From: Litoreibacter roseus
GTDB taxonomy: Bacteria; Pseudomonadota; Alphaproteobacteria; Rhodobacterales; Rhodobacteraceae
Assembly: GCF_009811795.1 (NCBI RefSeq)
Contig: NZ_BLJE01000004.1
Location: forward strand, 124,001 to 188,000
DNA length: 64,000 bases
Reading direction: 5' to 3'
Part shown: positions 1-8,956 of the stretch, one piece after another
Layout: each line of letters opens with the position of its first letter
Position numbering within the stretch: position 1 is the stretch's first letter
Position numbers and translations under genes: made by a program
The notes under the pieces: generated by a model
Told to the model about the DNA's origin: nothing
Databases searched by the model: none
The model's input: the letters and a program-made list of their open reading frames with translations, nothing else

Positions 1-2265
1 GCCATCATGAACATGCAGCGCTACTCGCTAGCGCTTTACCGCGGCCTCGCTGAAGAGGTCGACTACCCGATGAACTACCATGTCACCGGCTCGATCCGGT
101 TGGCACACACGAAAGAGCGGATGCAGGAGTTCGAGCGCGCCCGGGGCATGGGCCGCTATCAGGGCCTCGATATCGAAATGATGTCCTTGGAGGACATCAA
201 GGCGCAGTACCCGTTTATCGAACTGCACGACCTTGAGGGCGGGCTTTATGATCCGGATGACGGGGATATCGATCCGGCCCAACTGACCCAGGCGTTGGCG
301 AAGGGCGCGCGCCAGATGGGCGCCTCGATCCAGCGGTTTACACCGGCGACAGGTGTGTCCCGCAACGGTGGCGAATGGATTGTCCACACGGACAAGGGCG
401 ACATCCGATGCGAGAACGTTGTGAACGCGGCGGGCTACTATGCGCAGCGGGTGGGCGAATGGTTCAAGCCGTATGGTGGGCGCACAGTGCCGATGGTCAC
501 CATGAGCCACCAGTATTTTCTGACGGACGAAATCCCCGAACTCAAAGCGTGGAGCGAAGAGAATGGGCGCAAGATCCCGCTTCTGCGCGACGTCGACAGC
601 TCTTATTACCTCCGACAGGACAAGAACGGCCTGAACCTTGGCCCCTACGAGCGCAACTGCAAGGCCCACTGGGTCACGCCGGACGATCCGATGCCCGAGG
701 ATTTCAGCTTCCAGCTGTATCCGGACGATCTGGACCGGCTCGAATGGTACATCGAGGACGCGATGAACCGTGTGCCGATTCTGGGCACGGCGGGCGTCGG
801 GCGCGTGATCAACGGCCCGATCCCCTATGCGCCTGACGGCTTGCCACTGATCGGACCGATGCCCGGTGTTCCCAACGCCTACGAGGCCTGCGTCTTTACA
901 TTTGGCATCACCCAAGGGGGCGGTGCTGGCAAGGTGCTGGCCGAATGGGTCACCGAGGGTGAAACCGAATGGGACATGTGGGCCGTCGATCCCCGCCGCT
1001 ACACCGATTACACCGATCAGGACTTCTGCCATCAGAAAGCGCTTGAGGTCTACGGCCATGAATACGGGATGCATTTCCCATACATGGAATGGCCTGCCGG
1101 ACGGAACAAAAAGCCCTCCACCTTACACGACCGGTTGATCGATGCGGGGGCTGTCATGGGACCCTACAATGGGTGGGAGCGCGCCAATTGGTTTGCCAAG
1201 GAGGGGGACGACATCTCCTTCGACGCCACACAAACGTGGTCCCGCTCCGGACCGTGGGAGCCGCGCATCAGGGAAGAGTGCGAGGCGGTGCGTGATCATT
1301 GCGGGGTTCTGGCCATCTCAGGCTTCACCCGGATCACCGTGAAAGGCACAGGCGCGCGCGCCTTCATAGACAGCCTCACTGCGTCGCAGTTGCCCAATCC
1401 CGGACGCGTCGGGCTGGCCTATTTCGCCGACAGCCGCGGGCGGATCGTCACCGAAATGTCCGTCACTGTGCGCAGCGAGGATGAGGTCGGCCTGATCACC
1501 GCAGCCTTTGCCCAATGGCACGACACCGAACATCTGTGGCGCCAGGCGCCGGGGGGCATCGAGGTTCTCGAACAGTCTAACGAAGGTGAGTGTCTGTTGA
1601 TCACCGGTCCCAAGGCCCGCGATATTCTTGGTCCCCTGACCGACGCCGACCTGACCAAAGGTTGGCTGACGGTTCAGCCCGACGTGCATGTCGTGGGCTG
1701 CCCTGTAACACTTTTCCGCGTGTCCTTCGCAGGCGAACTGGGGTGGGAGGTGCACTGCAACCCGACCGACGCGCCTAAAATATGGGATGCGGTTACCAAT
1801 GCCGGGGCCAAACCGTTCGGCATGTATGCCCTGAATGCCATGCGCCTTGAAAAAGGGTACCGCTCTTGGAAGGGTGATCTGTCCAGCGACTACTCCCTCC
1901 TTGAAGCCGGACTTGACCGCTTCGTCAAACTCGACAAGCCCGATGATTTCCCCGGCAAGGCGGCTCTTCTCAGTGAGAAGCAGCAAGGCATCCAAAAGCG
2001 CTTCGTCACCCTGACCGTTGAGGCCAACGGCTATGATGCACCCGCTATGTCGACGGTTTGGGCGGGCAATGACGTGGTGGGCGAAACGACGTCTGGCGGC
2101 TGGGGATATCGGGTGAACAAGTCCATCGCCCTGGGCATGGTGCGCACGGATAAATCCACTGAAGGCACGGAGCTTGAGGTCGAGATCTACGGCCAACGTC
2201 ACCGCGCCGTCGTGCAACCCGACCAACCCTTGTGGGATCCGAAAAACGAAAGGATCCGGGCATGA
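1..2265 (+). CDS. GcvT-fused FAD-dependent dehydrogenase (dimethylglycine/sarcosine dehydrogenase family), 5' end outside window
   Basis: This is the C-terminal roughly 750 residues of a flavoprotein that demethylates N-methyl-glycine-type substrates and passes the one-carbon unit to tetrahydrofolate. The reading frame is open to base 1 and the N-terminal dinucleotide-binding glycine motif is missing, so the ATG at base 7 is internal and the gene starts upstream. Visible are the rest of the DAO-type FAD domain (PLIGPMPGVPNAYEACVFTFG near residues 280-300), then a GCV_T aminomethyltransferase domain from about residue 375 (GWERANWFA; FAGELGWEVHCNP; AMRLEKGYRSWKGDL) and a GCV_T_C barrel. It is clearly paralogous to the 2785-5226 gene. 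It overlaps the next gene by 4 bp (ATGA). Family assignment is strong; the exact substrate (dimethylglycine, sarcosine or another N-methyl compound) cannot be read from the sequence. Confidence 0.88.
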   Translation, partial: AIMNMQRYSLALYRGLAEEVDYPMNYHVTGSIRLAHTKERMQEFERARGMGRYQGLDIEMMSLEDIKAQYPFIELHDLEGGLYDPDDGDIDPAQLTQALAKGARQMGASIQRFTPATGVSRNGGEWIVHTDKGDIRCENVVNAAGYYAQRVGEWFKPYGGRTVPMVTMSHQYFLTDEIPELKAWSEENGRKIPLLRDVDSSYYLRQDKNGLNLGPYERNCKAHWVTPDDPMPEDFSFQLYPDDLDRLEWYIEDAMNRVPILGTAGVGRVINGPIPYAPDGLPLIGPMPGVPNAYEACVFTFGITQGGGAGKVLAEWVTEGETEWDMWAVDPRRYTDYTDQDFCHQKALEVYGHEYGMHFPYMEWPAGRNKKPSTLHDRLIDAGAVMGPYNGWERANWFAKEGDDISFDATQTWSRSGPWEPRIREECEAVRDHCGVLAISGFTRITVKGTGARAFIDSLTASQLPNPGRVGLAYFADSRGRIVTEMSVTVRSEDEVGLITAAFAQWHDTEHLWRQAPGGIEVLEQSNEGECLLITGPKARDILGPLTDADLTKGWLTVQPDVHVVGCPVTLFRVSFAGELGWEVHCNPTDAPKIWDAVTNAGAKPFGMYALNAMRLEKGYRSWKGDLSSDYSLLEAGLDRFVKLDKPDDFPGKAALLSEKQQGIQKRFVTLTVEANGYDAPAMSTVWAGNDVVGETTSGGWGYRVNKSIALGMVRTDKSTEGTELEVEIYGQRHRAVVQPDQPLWDPKNERIRA

Positions 2266-2732
2266 ACGACCTGCGCCCGGACCGCGCGCCCGATTGGGCG
2301 GACACGGTCAGCGGACCGATGCGCGACCCCTCATTGTCGGCCAAGGCCACGTTCCTGAGGGCCCTTGAAAACCCACCCCTCTGGCTTGGGGCGGCTATGG
2401 CGGTGCGAAATATCGCGGTTGCACCGTTTGGTCTGCAGCGCGAATTGCCCGGCGCAGGCCATTTTCTGGAGCGGATGCCTGTCGTTATCGACACGCCAGA
2501 ACACTACGAGACCGGTCTTGAGGACAAGCATCTGACCTTCACAATCGCAACCCGGATCGTGCAACCGGTCGTCCATGTCACGACGGCGATCTGGTTCAAC
2601 AGCCTGCTGGGTCGGGTCTATCTGACCGCAGTGATGCCCGGCCACATCCTCGCCACGCGCCAGATTGCAGGCCGCGTCGCGGGCCCTTTGACCCGCAGTA
2701 TGGGCGAGCCGGACATCCCCGCGCGCCCATGA
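2262..2732 (+). CDS. DUF2867-like protein
   Basis: A 156-residue protein of unknown biochemical role. I chose the ATG at 2262 because it overlaps the upstream stop as ATGA, typical of translational coupling; an in-frame ATG 30 bp upstream lies inside the previous gene. The central part (PFGLQRELPG; VVIDTPEHYETGLEDKHLTF; TTAIWFNSLLGRVYLTAVMP) resembles DUF2867 proteins, which often accompany oxidoreductases. There is no signal peptide and no cysteine. It sits between two GcvT-fused dehydrogenase paralogues on the same strand, so a role connected with their substrate is plausible but is inference only. Confidence 0.6.
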   Translation: MNDLRPDRAPDWADTVSGPMRDPSLSAKATFLRALENPPLWLGAAMAVRNIAVAPFGLQRELPGAGHFLERMPVVIDTPEHYETGLEDKHLTFTIATRIVQPVVHVTTAIWFNSLLGRVYLTAVMPGHILATRQIAGRVAGPLTRSMGEPDIPARP

Positions 2733-2784
2733 TCCGCGATACCCCGGCCCCCCGTTTGTGTGACGCTCAGTTGGAGATCGCCCA

Positions 2785-5226
2785 ATGACTTTGCCCTCCC
2801 ATGCCCGCGTCGTGATCATCGGGGGTGGTGTGATCGGTTGCTCCGTCGCTTATCACCTCGCCAAGCTTGGATGGACCGACATCGTTCTTCTGGAACGCAA
2901 GAAGCTGACCTCTGGCACAACGTGGCACGCCGCAGGGTTGATCGCGCAGTTGCGGGCCACGAAGAACATGACGAAGCTCGCCAAGTACTCCCAGGAGCTT
3001 TACGGCGGGCTTGAGGTTGAGACCGGGATCGCCACCGGGTTCAAAAGATGCGGCTCGATCACGGTGGCATTGACGGAGGAACGGCAGGAAGAGATTTTTC
3101 GCCAAGCGGCCATGGCCCGCGCCTTCGGCGTGGATGTGGAGCGGATCACCCCGGACGAGGTGAAGGCCCGTTACGCGCATCTGAACATCGATGGCGTCAA
3201 GGCAGGCGTGTATCTGGAAAAAGACGGGCAGGGCGACCCGGCCAATATCGCTCTGGCACTGGCCAAAGGCGCCCGCCAAAACGGCGCGCTGATCAAGGAG
3301 GACGCGCGTGTCACGCAGATCACCCGCGCGGGGCGCCGCGCCGCGTCAATCACATGGGAAACACAAGGCCAGACCGGGCAGATCACCTGCGATCACGTGG
3401 TCAATTGCGCGGGCATGTGGGGCCATGAGGTGGGCCGGATGGCGGGGGTAAACGTGCCGCTGCATGCCTGCGAGCACTTCTACATCGTGACCGAAGCCAT
3501 CCCCGGCCTCACACAACTTCCGGTTCTGCGCGTGCCAGACGAATGCGCCTACTACAAGGAAGACGCCGGAAAAATGCTGCTCGGTGCGTTCGAGCCAAAC
3601 GCCAAGCCTTGGGGCATGGACGGCATCCCGTCGAACTTCGAGTTCGACCAGCTTCCCGAAGACTTCGATCATTTTGAGCCGATCTTGGAATCCGCTGTGG
3701 CGCGGCTTCCCATGCTGGCAGAGGCCGGGATCCATACATTCTTCAACGGCCCCGAAAGCTTCACGCCCGATGATGCCTATCATCTGGGTCTGGCGCCGGA
3801 ACTGGACAATTTCTGGGTGGCCGCTGGCTTCAACTCCATCGGTATACAATCCGCAGGCGGGGCCGGTATGGCGCTGGCTCAGTGGATGGACACGGGCGAA
3901 AAACCCTTCGATCTGGGTGACGTGGACATTGCCCGGATGCAGCCGTTTCAAGGCAATAAAACCTATCTCTACGAACGCTCCAAGGAAACGCTAGGCCTGC
4001 TCTATGCCGACCACTACCCGTTCCGCCAAAAGGAAACAGCGCGGGGCATCCGCCGGTCACCATTGCATCAGCATTTGCTGAACGAAGGCGCGGTTATGGG
4101 CGAGTTTGCCGGGTGGGAGCGCGCCAATTGGTTCGCGCGCGGCAGCCAGGAAGCGCAGTACGATTACACTTGGAAACGTCAGAGCTTCTTTGAAAACATC
4201 GCCGCCGAACATCGCGCCATTCGCGAGAATGTCGGGCTCTACGATATGTCGTCCTTCGGCAAAATCCGCGTTGAAGGCCGCGACGCAGAAGCCTTCATGA
4301 ATTATATTGGCGGGGGTGACTACGCCGGCCCGGTTGGCAAGATCACTTACACGCAGTTCCTCAATAAAACAGGCGGGATCGAGGCGGATGTCACCGTCAC
4401 CCGCCTGTCCGAGACCGCTTATCTGGTCGTGACACCGGCCGCCGCACGGCTGGCGGACGAAACCTGGATGCGCCGCCATCAGGGTGATTTCAACGTGGTG
4501 ATCACAGACGTGACCGCGGCTGAGGCGGTCTTGGCCGTCATGGGGCCAAACGCACGCACACTGTTGGAACGCGTGTCGCCCAACGATTTCTCAAACGCCA
4601 CGAACCCGTTCGGCACCGCTCAAGAGGTTGAAATCGGCATGGGTCTCGCCCGGGTCCACCGCGTCAGCTATGTGGGCGAACTGGGGTGGGAGGTCTACGT
4701 TTCCTCCGATCAGGCGGCCCATGTGTTTGAGACGCTGCATAGGGCCGGGCAGGATATGAACATGACGCTCTGCGGCCTTCATATGATGGACAGTTGCCGG
4801 ATCGAAAAGGCATTCCGCCATTTTGGCCACGACATCACGTGCGAGGATCACGTGCTTGAGGCCGGTCTGGGATTTGCAGTGAAAACCGAAAAGCCCGACT
4901 TCATCGGCCGCGACGCCGTGCTGCGCAAGAAGGATGAGGGGCTGTCCATGCGGCTGTTACAGTTCAAGCTGACCGACCCGGAGCCACTGCTTTATCACGC
5001 CGAACCGATCCTGCGCGATGGCGAGGTTGTCAGTTACCTCACCTCCGGCGCCTACGGTCACCACTTGGGGGCCGCGCTGGGTATGGGCTACGTCCCCTGC
5101 AAAGGCGAAGCCCTCGCTAATGTCCTTGCAAGCACCTATGAGATCGATGTGGCGGGAACCCGCGTCTGCGCTGATGTGTCCTCCAAACCATTCTATGATC
5201 CGAAGTCCGAGCGTGTGAAAGTATAG
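2785..5226 (+). CDS. GcvT-fused FAD-dependent dehydrogenase (dimethylglycine/sarcosine dehydrogenase family)
   Basis: An 813-residue cytosolic flavoenzyme with the full DMGDH architecture. A Rossmann GGGVIG motif lies at residues 13-18, followed by TSGTTWHAAGL, where His48 is the position that carries covalent FAD in mammalian dimethylglycine dehydrogenase. The DAO/FAO_M part runs to about residue 430, then GCV_T (GWERANWFARG; SYVGELGWEVYVSSD) and GCV_T_C. The length matches the family (about 800-860). In this family the N-methyl group is oxidised and the product handed to tetrahydrofolate bound in the GcvT half. Two paralogues in tandem suggest two steps of glycine-betaine or dimethylglycine demethylation, or two different substrates. 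It is not DmdA, which lacks the flavin domain. Confidence 0.88.
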   Translation: MTLPSHARVVIIGGGVIGCSVAYHLAKLGWTDIVLLERKKLTSGTTWHAAGLIAQLRATKNMTKLAKYSQELYGGLEVETGIATGFKRCGSITVALTEERQEEIFRQAAMARAFGVDVERITPDEVKARYAHLNIDGVKAGVYLEKDGQGDPANIALALAKGARQNGALIKEDARVTQITRAGRRAASITWETQGQTGQITCDHVVNCAGMWGHEVGRMAGVNVPLHACEHFYIVTEAIPGLTQLPVLRVPDECAYYKEDAGKMLLGAFEPNAKPWGMDGIPSNFEFDQLPEDFDHFEPILESAVARLPMLAEAGIHTFFNGPESFTPDDAYHLGLAPELDNFWVAAGFNSIGIQSAGGAGMALAQWMDTGEKPFDLGDVDIARMQPFQGNKTYLYERSKETLGLLYADHYPFRQKETARGIRRSPLHQHLLNEGAVMGEFAGWERANWFARGSQEAQYDYTWKRQSFFENIAAEHRAIRENVGLYDMSSFGKIRVEGRDAEAFMNYIGGGDYAGPVGKITYTQFLNKTGGIEADVTVTRLSETAYLVVTPAAARLADETWMRRHQGDFNVVITDVTAAEAVLAVMGPNARTLLERVSPNDFSNATNPFGTAQEVEIGMGLARVHRVSYVGELGWEVYVSSDQAAHVFETLHRAGQDMNMTLCGLHMMDSCRIEKAFRHFGHDITCEDHVLEAGLGFAVKTEKPDFIGRDAVLRKKDEGLSMRLLQFKLTDPEPLLYHAEPILRDGEVVSYLTSGAYGHHLGAALGMGYVPCKGEALANVLASTYEIDVAGTRVCADVSSKPFYDPKSERVKV

Positions 5227-5266
5227 CCGCCCGCAGAATTGTGCGGGTTCAAGAGTATTTGAGTAG

Positions 5267-5914
5267 ATGGACTCAGAGTACAGGCCGCCAGATGTCCCGT
5301 TGGAGGTCCTCCATGAGGACGCGGAACTGCTTGTCGTGAACAAGCCCCATGGTCTTTTGTCAGTGCCCGGCAAGGGTGACCACCTAAGTGATTGTCTCAT
5401 AACGAGAGTACAGGCGGCTTTTCCGCAGGCGCTGCTGATCCACAGGCTGGATCGCGACACCTCCGGCGTCATGATCTTTGCGCAGACGAAGGCCGCGCAG
5501 CGTCATCTGGGTCTGCAGTTCGAAAAACGTCAGACAAAGAAGATCTACGTCGCGCGGGTCTGGGGCGAGGTGCAGGACAAATGCGGGGTTGTGGATCTGC
5601 CGCTGATCGTGGACTGGCCCAACCGTCCCCTGCAACACGTGAATTTCGAGACCGGGAAAGAGGCGGTGACCCAGTGGCGCCGCATCCGCATTGAGGATGG
5701 CACCACCCGCGTCCGGCTCAAACCGCAGACCGGGCGGTCCCACCAGTTGCGCGTTCATATGAAGGAAATCGGACACCCCATCTTGGGCGATCCGTTTTAT
5801 GCATCTGGGCCTGCGCTGGAGTTCCCGCGGATGATGCTCCACGCCGAAGAACTGCGCCTGCGCCACCCTGAGGGCGGGCGCGGCATGACCTTCCGGGCGC
5901 CCTGTCCGTTTTGA
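5267..5914 (+). CDS. rluA: 23S rRNA/tRNA pseudouridine synthase RluA
   Basis: A 215-residue pseudouridine synthase. The catalytic motif HRLDRDTSGV is at about residues 64-73, with Asp67 as the expected catalytic aspartate. The segments VVNKPHGLLSVPG, VDLPLIVDWPNRP and LKPQTGRSHQLRVHM follow Escherichia coli RluA closely along the whole length (219 residues there). That enzyme isomerises U746 of 23S rRNA and U32 of some tRNAs. No S4 domain is present, as expected for RluA and unlike RluC/RluD. The gene follows the flavoprotein cluster after 40 bp on the same strand but is probably functionally unrelated. Confidence 0.9.
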   Translation: MDSEYRPPDVPLEVLHEDAELLVVNKPHGLLSVPGKGDHLSDCLITRVQAAFPQALLIHRLDRDTSGVMIFAQTKAAQRHLGLQFEKRQTKKIYVARVWGEVQDKCGVVDLPLIVDWPNRPLQHVNFETGKEAVTQWRRIRIEDGTTRVRLKPQTGRSHQLRVHMKEIGHPILGDPFYASGPALEFPRMMLHAEELRLRHPEGGRGMTFRAPCPF

Positions 5915-5993
5915 TTCCTGTCTCGACCGCAAGGATATGCGCAAGTGCACCTTCCGATCTTCTGAAACTCGATGACGGGCGAAGGACGTTTGG

Positions 5994-6031
5994 TTGACGT
6001 TCCCCGATTGTCGCGATTTAGCTTTCGCGAC
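5994..6031 (+). promoter_or_regulatory. Candidate promoter with overlapping inverted repeat ahead of the PLP decarboxylase gene
   Basis: TTGACG at 5994-5999 is followed after 17 bp by TTTAGC at 6017-6022, a plausible but weak sigma-70-like pair. A perfect 7-bp inverted repeat, GTCGCGA at 6010-6016 and TCGCGAC at 6025-6031 with an 8-base loop, covers the putative -10 and start site. This looks like an operator, but no cognate regulator is adjacent. Confidence 0.35.
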
Positions 6032-6051
6032 CAAGCAGAGAGGGCAGCACA

Positions 6052-7470
6052 ATGGCGGATGAAGGACAGAGGTTGGACCCGCAGGATTGGACAGCGTTCA
6101 GCCAAGAGATGCACGACCTGCTCGACACCTGCCTGACCCGAATGCAATCCGCCCGTGACCTGCCATGGCAACCCAAGCCCGCCGATATGCGGGACGGCGT
6201 CGCGCTGCGCGATATCGCCGGCAGTACGCCCACGGCGAAAGTTTTCGACCGCATCAGTGACGAGATCATGCCCTACGCCACGGGCAACACCCATCCTCGC
6301 TTCTTCGGCTGGGTTCACGGCACGGGAACGCCTGTGGCCGTAGGCGCAGAGATGGTCGCCGCCACCATGAATTCCAATTGCGGCGGGCGGGACCACGGCG
6401 CCGCGGAGGTAGAGCGCGCAGTGATAGACTGGCTGTGTCGCACCGCCGATATGCCGCAGGACGCTTTCGGCATTCTGACCTCCGGCACCTCCCAAGCCAC
6501 CATCCTCGCCATGTCGGCTGCCCGCAGGCGCAAATTTGGCGCGGACGTTCTGAAAAATGGGATCCGGGCCTATCCGGACATCCGCGTCTATGTCGCCGAC
6601 GGGGGCCATTCCTGTATCGCCAAGGCGCTTGAGGTGCTGGGCTATGGCAGCGAAAGCCTGACCAAGATACCCGTCCTGAACAGTGGCCAGATGGATATGG
6701 ATCGCCTGAAAGAGACCATCGCCCAAGACCGCGCCAATGGGCTGGAACCGCTGGCTGTGGTCGGCACCGCAGGCTCCGTCAATCTGGGCTATTTCGATCC
6801 GCTGGACGATCTCGCCAGCTATTGCAAGGCGGAAGGCATCTGGTTCCACGTCGATGCGGCCTTCGGGTTCTGGGCGCTTCTGGCTGATGCCCCGTGGTGC
6901 GATCTGGCGAAGGGCATTGGACAGGCGGATTCCATCGCCTGCGATCTGCACAAGTGGATGTCGGTTCCCTATGATTGCGGTGCTTGCCTTATCAGCGACC
7001 GGGACCTGCACCGTGCGACCTTTACCGCCCGCCCGTCTTATCTTGCCTCGCAGGACGCGGGGCTTGCCGGGGGTGATTTGTGGTTCTGCGACTACGGCTT
7101 GGAGCTGTCCCGCGGCTTCAAGGCGCTCAAGGTCTGGACCGTCGTGCAAACCATCGGGACGGACGCGCTTGGCGCTTACGTGACCGACAATTGCAAGCAG
7201 GCCGCGCTGATGGGGCAGCTTGCAGCAGGCTCCGAGGTGCTGGATCTGGCCCGCCCAGTGGTGTCGAATGTCTGCTGTTTCTGGCCGAAAGCAGGTGATC
7301 CCGACAAGATAGCGGCCACATTACAATTGTCTGGCGACGCGGTCTTTTCGACGACGCTTGTGGACGGGAAGCCCTGCCTGCGGGCGGCAATCGTGAACCA
7401 CCGCTGCACGCAAGATGACATCCGCCTTGCCATTGCGGCGGTCGAACGCGAAGTCCGCGCCGCCATCTGA
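6052..7470 (+). CDS. PLP-dependent group II amino-acid decarboxylase family protein
   Basis: A 472-residue fold-type I pyridoxal-phosphate enzyme related to aromatic-L-amino-acid and glutamate decarboxylases. The cofactor lysine is Lys301 in the motif CDLHKWMSVPYDCG. It is preceded by HVDAAFGFWAL (the Asp that contacts the pyridine nitrogen) and by LTSGTSQATILA, which positions the phosphate. The start has an AGAGGG ribosome-binding site. The substrate cannot be read from the sequence; relatives decarboxylate tyrosine, tryptophan, DOPA or diaminobutyrate. The gene appears monocistronic with its own promoter candidate upstream. Confidence 0.85.
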   Translation: MADEGQRLDPQDWTAFSQEMHDLLDTCLTRMQSARDLPWQPKPADMRDGVALRDIAGSTPTAKVFDRISDEIMPYATGNTHPRFFGWVHGTGTPVAVGAEMVAATMNSNCGGRDHGAAEVERAVIDWLCRTADMPQDAFGILTSGTSQATILAMSAARRRKFGADVLKNGIRAYPDIRVYVADGGHSCIAKALEVLGYGSESLTKIPVLNSGQMDMDRLKETIAQDRANGLEPLAVVGTAGSVNLGYFDPLDDLASYCKAEGIWFHVDAAFGFWALLADAPWCDLAKGIGQADSIACDLHKWMSVPYDCGACLISDRDLHRATFTARPSYLASQDAGLAGGDLWFCDYGLELSRGFKALKVWTVVQTIGTDALGAYVTDNCKQAALMGQLAAGSEVLDLARPVVSNVCCFWPKAGDPDKIAATLQLSGDAVFSTTLVDGKPCLRAAIVNHRCTQDDIRLAIAAVEREVRAAI

Positions 7471-7507
7471 TCATTGCACCGGTCGCCGGATCGTCCCTAT
7501 ATGAGAG

Positions 7508-7521
7508 TTAAGATCTCTTAA
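7508..7521. promoter_or_regulatory. Inverted repeat TTAAGA-TC-TCTTAA in the peroxiredoxin leader
   Basis: A perfect 6-bp palindrome with a 2-bp centre lies 13 bp before the start codon and just ahead of the AAGGA ribosome-binding site. It could be an operator or a structure that masks the ribosome-binding site. It has two TTAA half-sites 6 bp apart, reminiscent of CtrA sites, which normally have 7 bp between halves. Function is unproven. Confidence 0.3.
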
Positions 7522-7534
7522 GAAAGGACATGCC

Positions 7535-8185
7535 ATGGCATTGCGTATCAACGACACGATCCCGGATCTGACGGTGGAAACGGATCAGGGCACTTTCTCG
7601 TTACATGAGTGGATCGGCGACAGCTGGGCCATTCTCTTCTCGCACCCCAAGGACTTCACGCCGGTTTGCACCACCGAATTCGGTGCGGTCGCGCAACTGG
7701 CCGACGAGTGGGACAAACGCGGCACCAAGGTGATCGGTGTGTCCGTGGACAGCGCGGATGATCACAAGCGCTGGAAAGGCGACATCGAGAAAGTGGCGGG
7801 CACCCCCGCGCAGTTCCCGATCATCGCCGATGACGGTCTTGAAGTCGCCAAAGCCTTCGACATGCTGCCCGCCGAGGCGCATCTGCCCGATGGCCGCACA
7901 CCTGCCGACAGCGCCACCGTGCGCTCGGTCTTCATCATCGGTCCAGACAAGCAGCTGAAGCTGTCCATGACCTATCCGATGACTGTGGGCCGCAACTTTG
8001 CCGAAGTCCTGCGCGCGCTGGATGGACTGCAAACCTCTGCCAAAGGCGTCGCGACCCCGGCCAACTGGAACGTGGGCGACGACGTCATCATCCCCGCCAC
8101 GGTCAGCGACGAGGACGCCAAGGCGAAATTCGGCGAGTTCGAAACCGTCCTGCCCTACCTGCGCAAAGCCAAATTGCCGGACTGA
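7535..8185 (+). CDS. 1-Cys peroxiredoxin (Prx6 type)
   Basis: A 216-residue thiol peroxidase that reduces hydrogen peroxide and organic or lipid hydroperoxides. The peroxidatic Cys45 sits in HPKDFTPVCTTEF. The long C-terminal arm, the length of about 216 and the lack of a second conserved cysteine place it in the Prx6/1-Cys group. ATG 7535 is preferred over the out-of-frame ATG at 7530 because it has AAGGA at the right distance and begins the conserved N-terminal MALRINDTIPDLTVET. The gene is followed by a strong terminator, so it is probably transcribed alone. Confidence 0.9.
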   Translation: MALRINDTIPDLTVETDQGTFSLHEWIGDSWAILFSHPKDFTPVCTTEFGAVAQLADEWDKRGTKVIGVSVDSADDHKRWKGDIEKVAGTPAQFPIIADDGLEVAKAFDMLPAEAHLPDGRTPADSATVRSVFIIGPDKQLKLSMTYPMTVGRNFAEVLRALDGLQTSAKGVATPANWNVGDDVIIPATVSDEDAKAKFGEFETVLPYLRKAKLPD

Positions 8186-8206
8186 TCACAGCGTTGGCGA
8201 AACAAT

Positions 8207-8237
8207 GCCCCCTGCGGCATCATCTGCGGGGGCTTTG
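8207..8237 (+). terminator. Rho-independent terminator after the peroxiredoxin gene
   Basis: GCCCCC at 8207-8212 pairs with GGGGGC at 8228-8233, followed by TTTGTTT. It lies 21 bp after the peroxiredoxin stop codon and marks the left edge of the AT-rich island. Confidence 0.75.
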
Positions 8238-8398
8238 TTTGGCCAGCTTGGTGTCTACAGTAAGACCGCAACATAACAACGCAAAGCTACGAATTAAGAC
8301 CCAATAACCTTGTGCGTAAACGGATTGGTGCCCATTTTACTTAGCAATACAAGATATCCTGATAGCTTGTCTCTTGCAGTTGAGAACCGAGATCATAC

Positions 8399-8956
8399 TC
8401 AGGTATCGAACGCGAGAGGTTTTGGGTCCCAGTAGATGCGATTATTTTCCTGAAACATTATATCTTTTATTCGATTCATAGTTTCGGCAAGCTTCGCGTA
8501 TGAATTGACACCAAAATCGTCTTCAAATTGGACTTCACCCGCAAGCGGTCCATTGTATCCAATTACACGGAGTGAAGCTTGCGCTGTAGCATTGCTGATC
8601 TGAACTTGCGCAGCGATATTTGGCACACTTAAGCCCACCTTGGCACTCAGATTTTTGGCGTTGACAGTCAAACGTACAGCGATGCCTTCGCGGACTTCTT
8701 TTCCATCGACAGCGATAATGCGAAAACGGCGTATATCGCGAAGGATCAAAAAATGTCGTTTTCCTGCCGAAAGATCGAATAACTTAGCCAGTCCGTTTAA
8801 CTCGACATCTGCATCAACTTTGATTTCATGCTGAACAACGTCAAAAAATGGTAAGTCGGGTAGTCCAAGTGTTTCTGTGCTTTTCTTCGTTGGTCGAGGC
8901 GCTCCAACCTCTGGTCCATTCAATCCAAGATCGTCATCAATTGCAAACGAGGCCAT
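8399..8956 (-). CDS. Hypothetical protein, orphan in an AT-rich island
   Basis: A 185-residue protein that I do not recognise. It has an acidic N-terminus (MASFAIDDDLGLNGPE), no signal peptide, no clear membrane segment and no cysteine. The alternation of hydrophobic and polar residues (KHFLILRDIRRFRIIAVDG-like stretches, IAVRLTVNAKNLSAKVGLSV) suggests a beta-rich fold. The ATG is preceded, on the minus strand, by GGAGAG. Base composition is visibly AT-richer than its neighbours and both flanks are non-coding, consistent with horizontal acquisition. It is the only gene between the peroxiredoxin terminator and rpsO. Function unknown. Confidence 0.6.
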   Translation of the reverse strand: MASFAIDDDLGLNGPEVGAPRPTKKSTETLGLPDLPFFDVVQHEIKVDADVELNGLAKLFDLSAGKRHFLILRDIRRFRIIAVDGKEVREGIAVRLTVNAKNLSAKVGLSVPNIAAQVQISNATAQASLRVIGYNGPLAGEVQFEDDFGVNSYAKLAETMNRIKDIMFQENNRIYWDPKPLAFDT

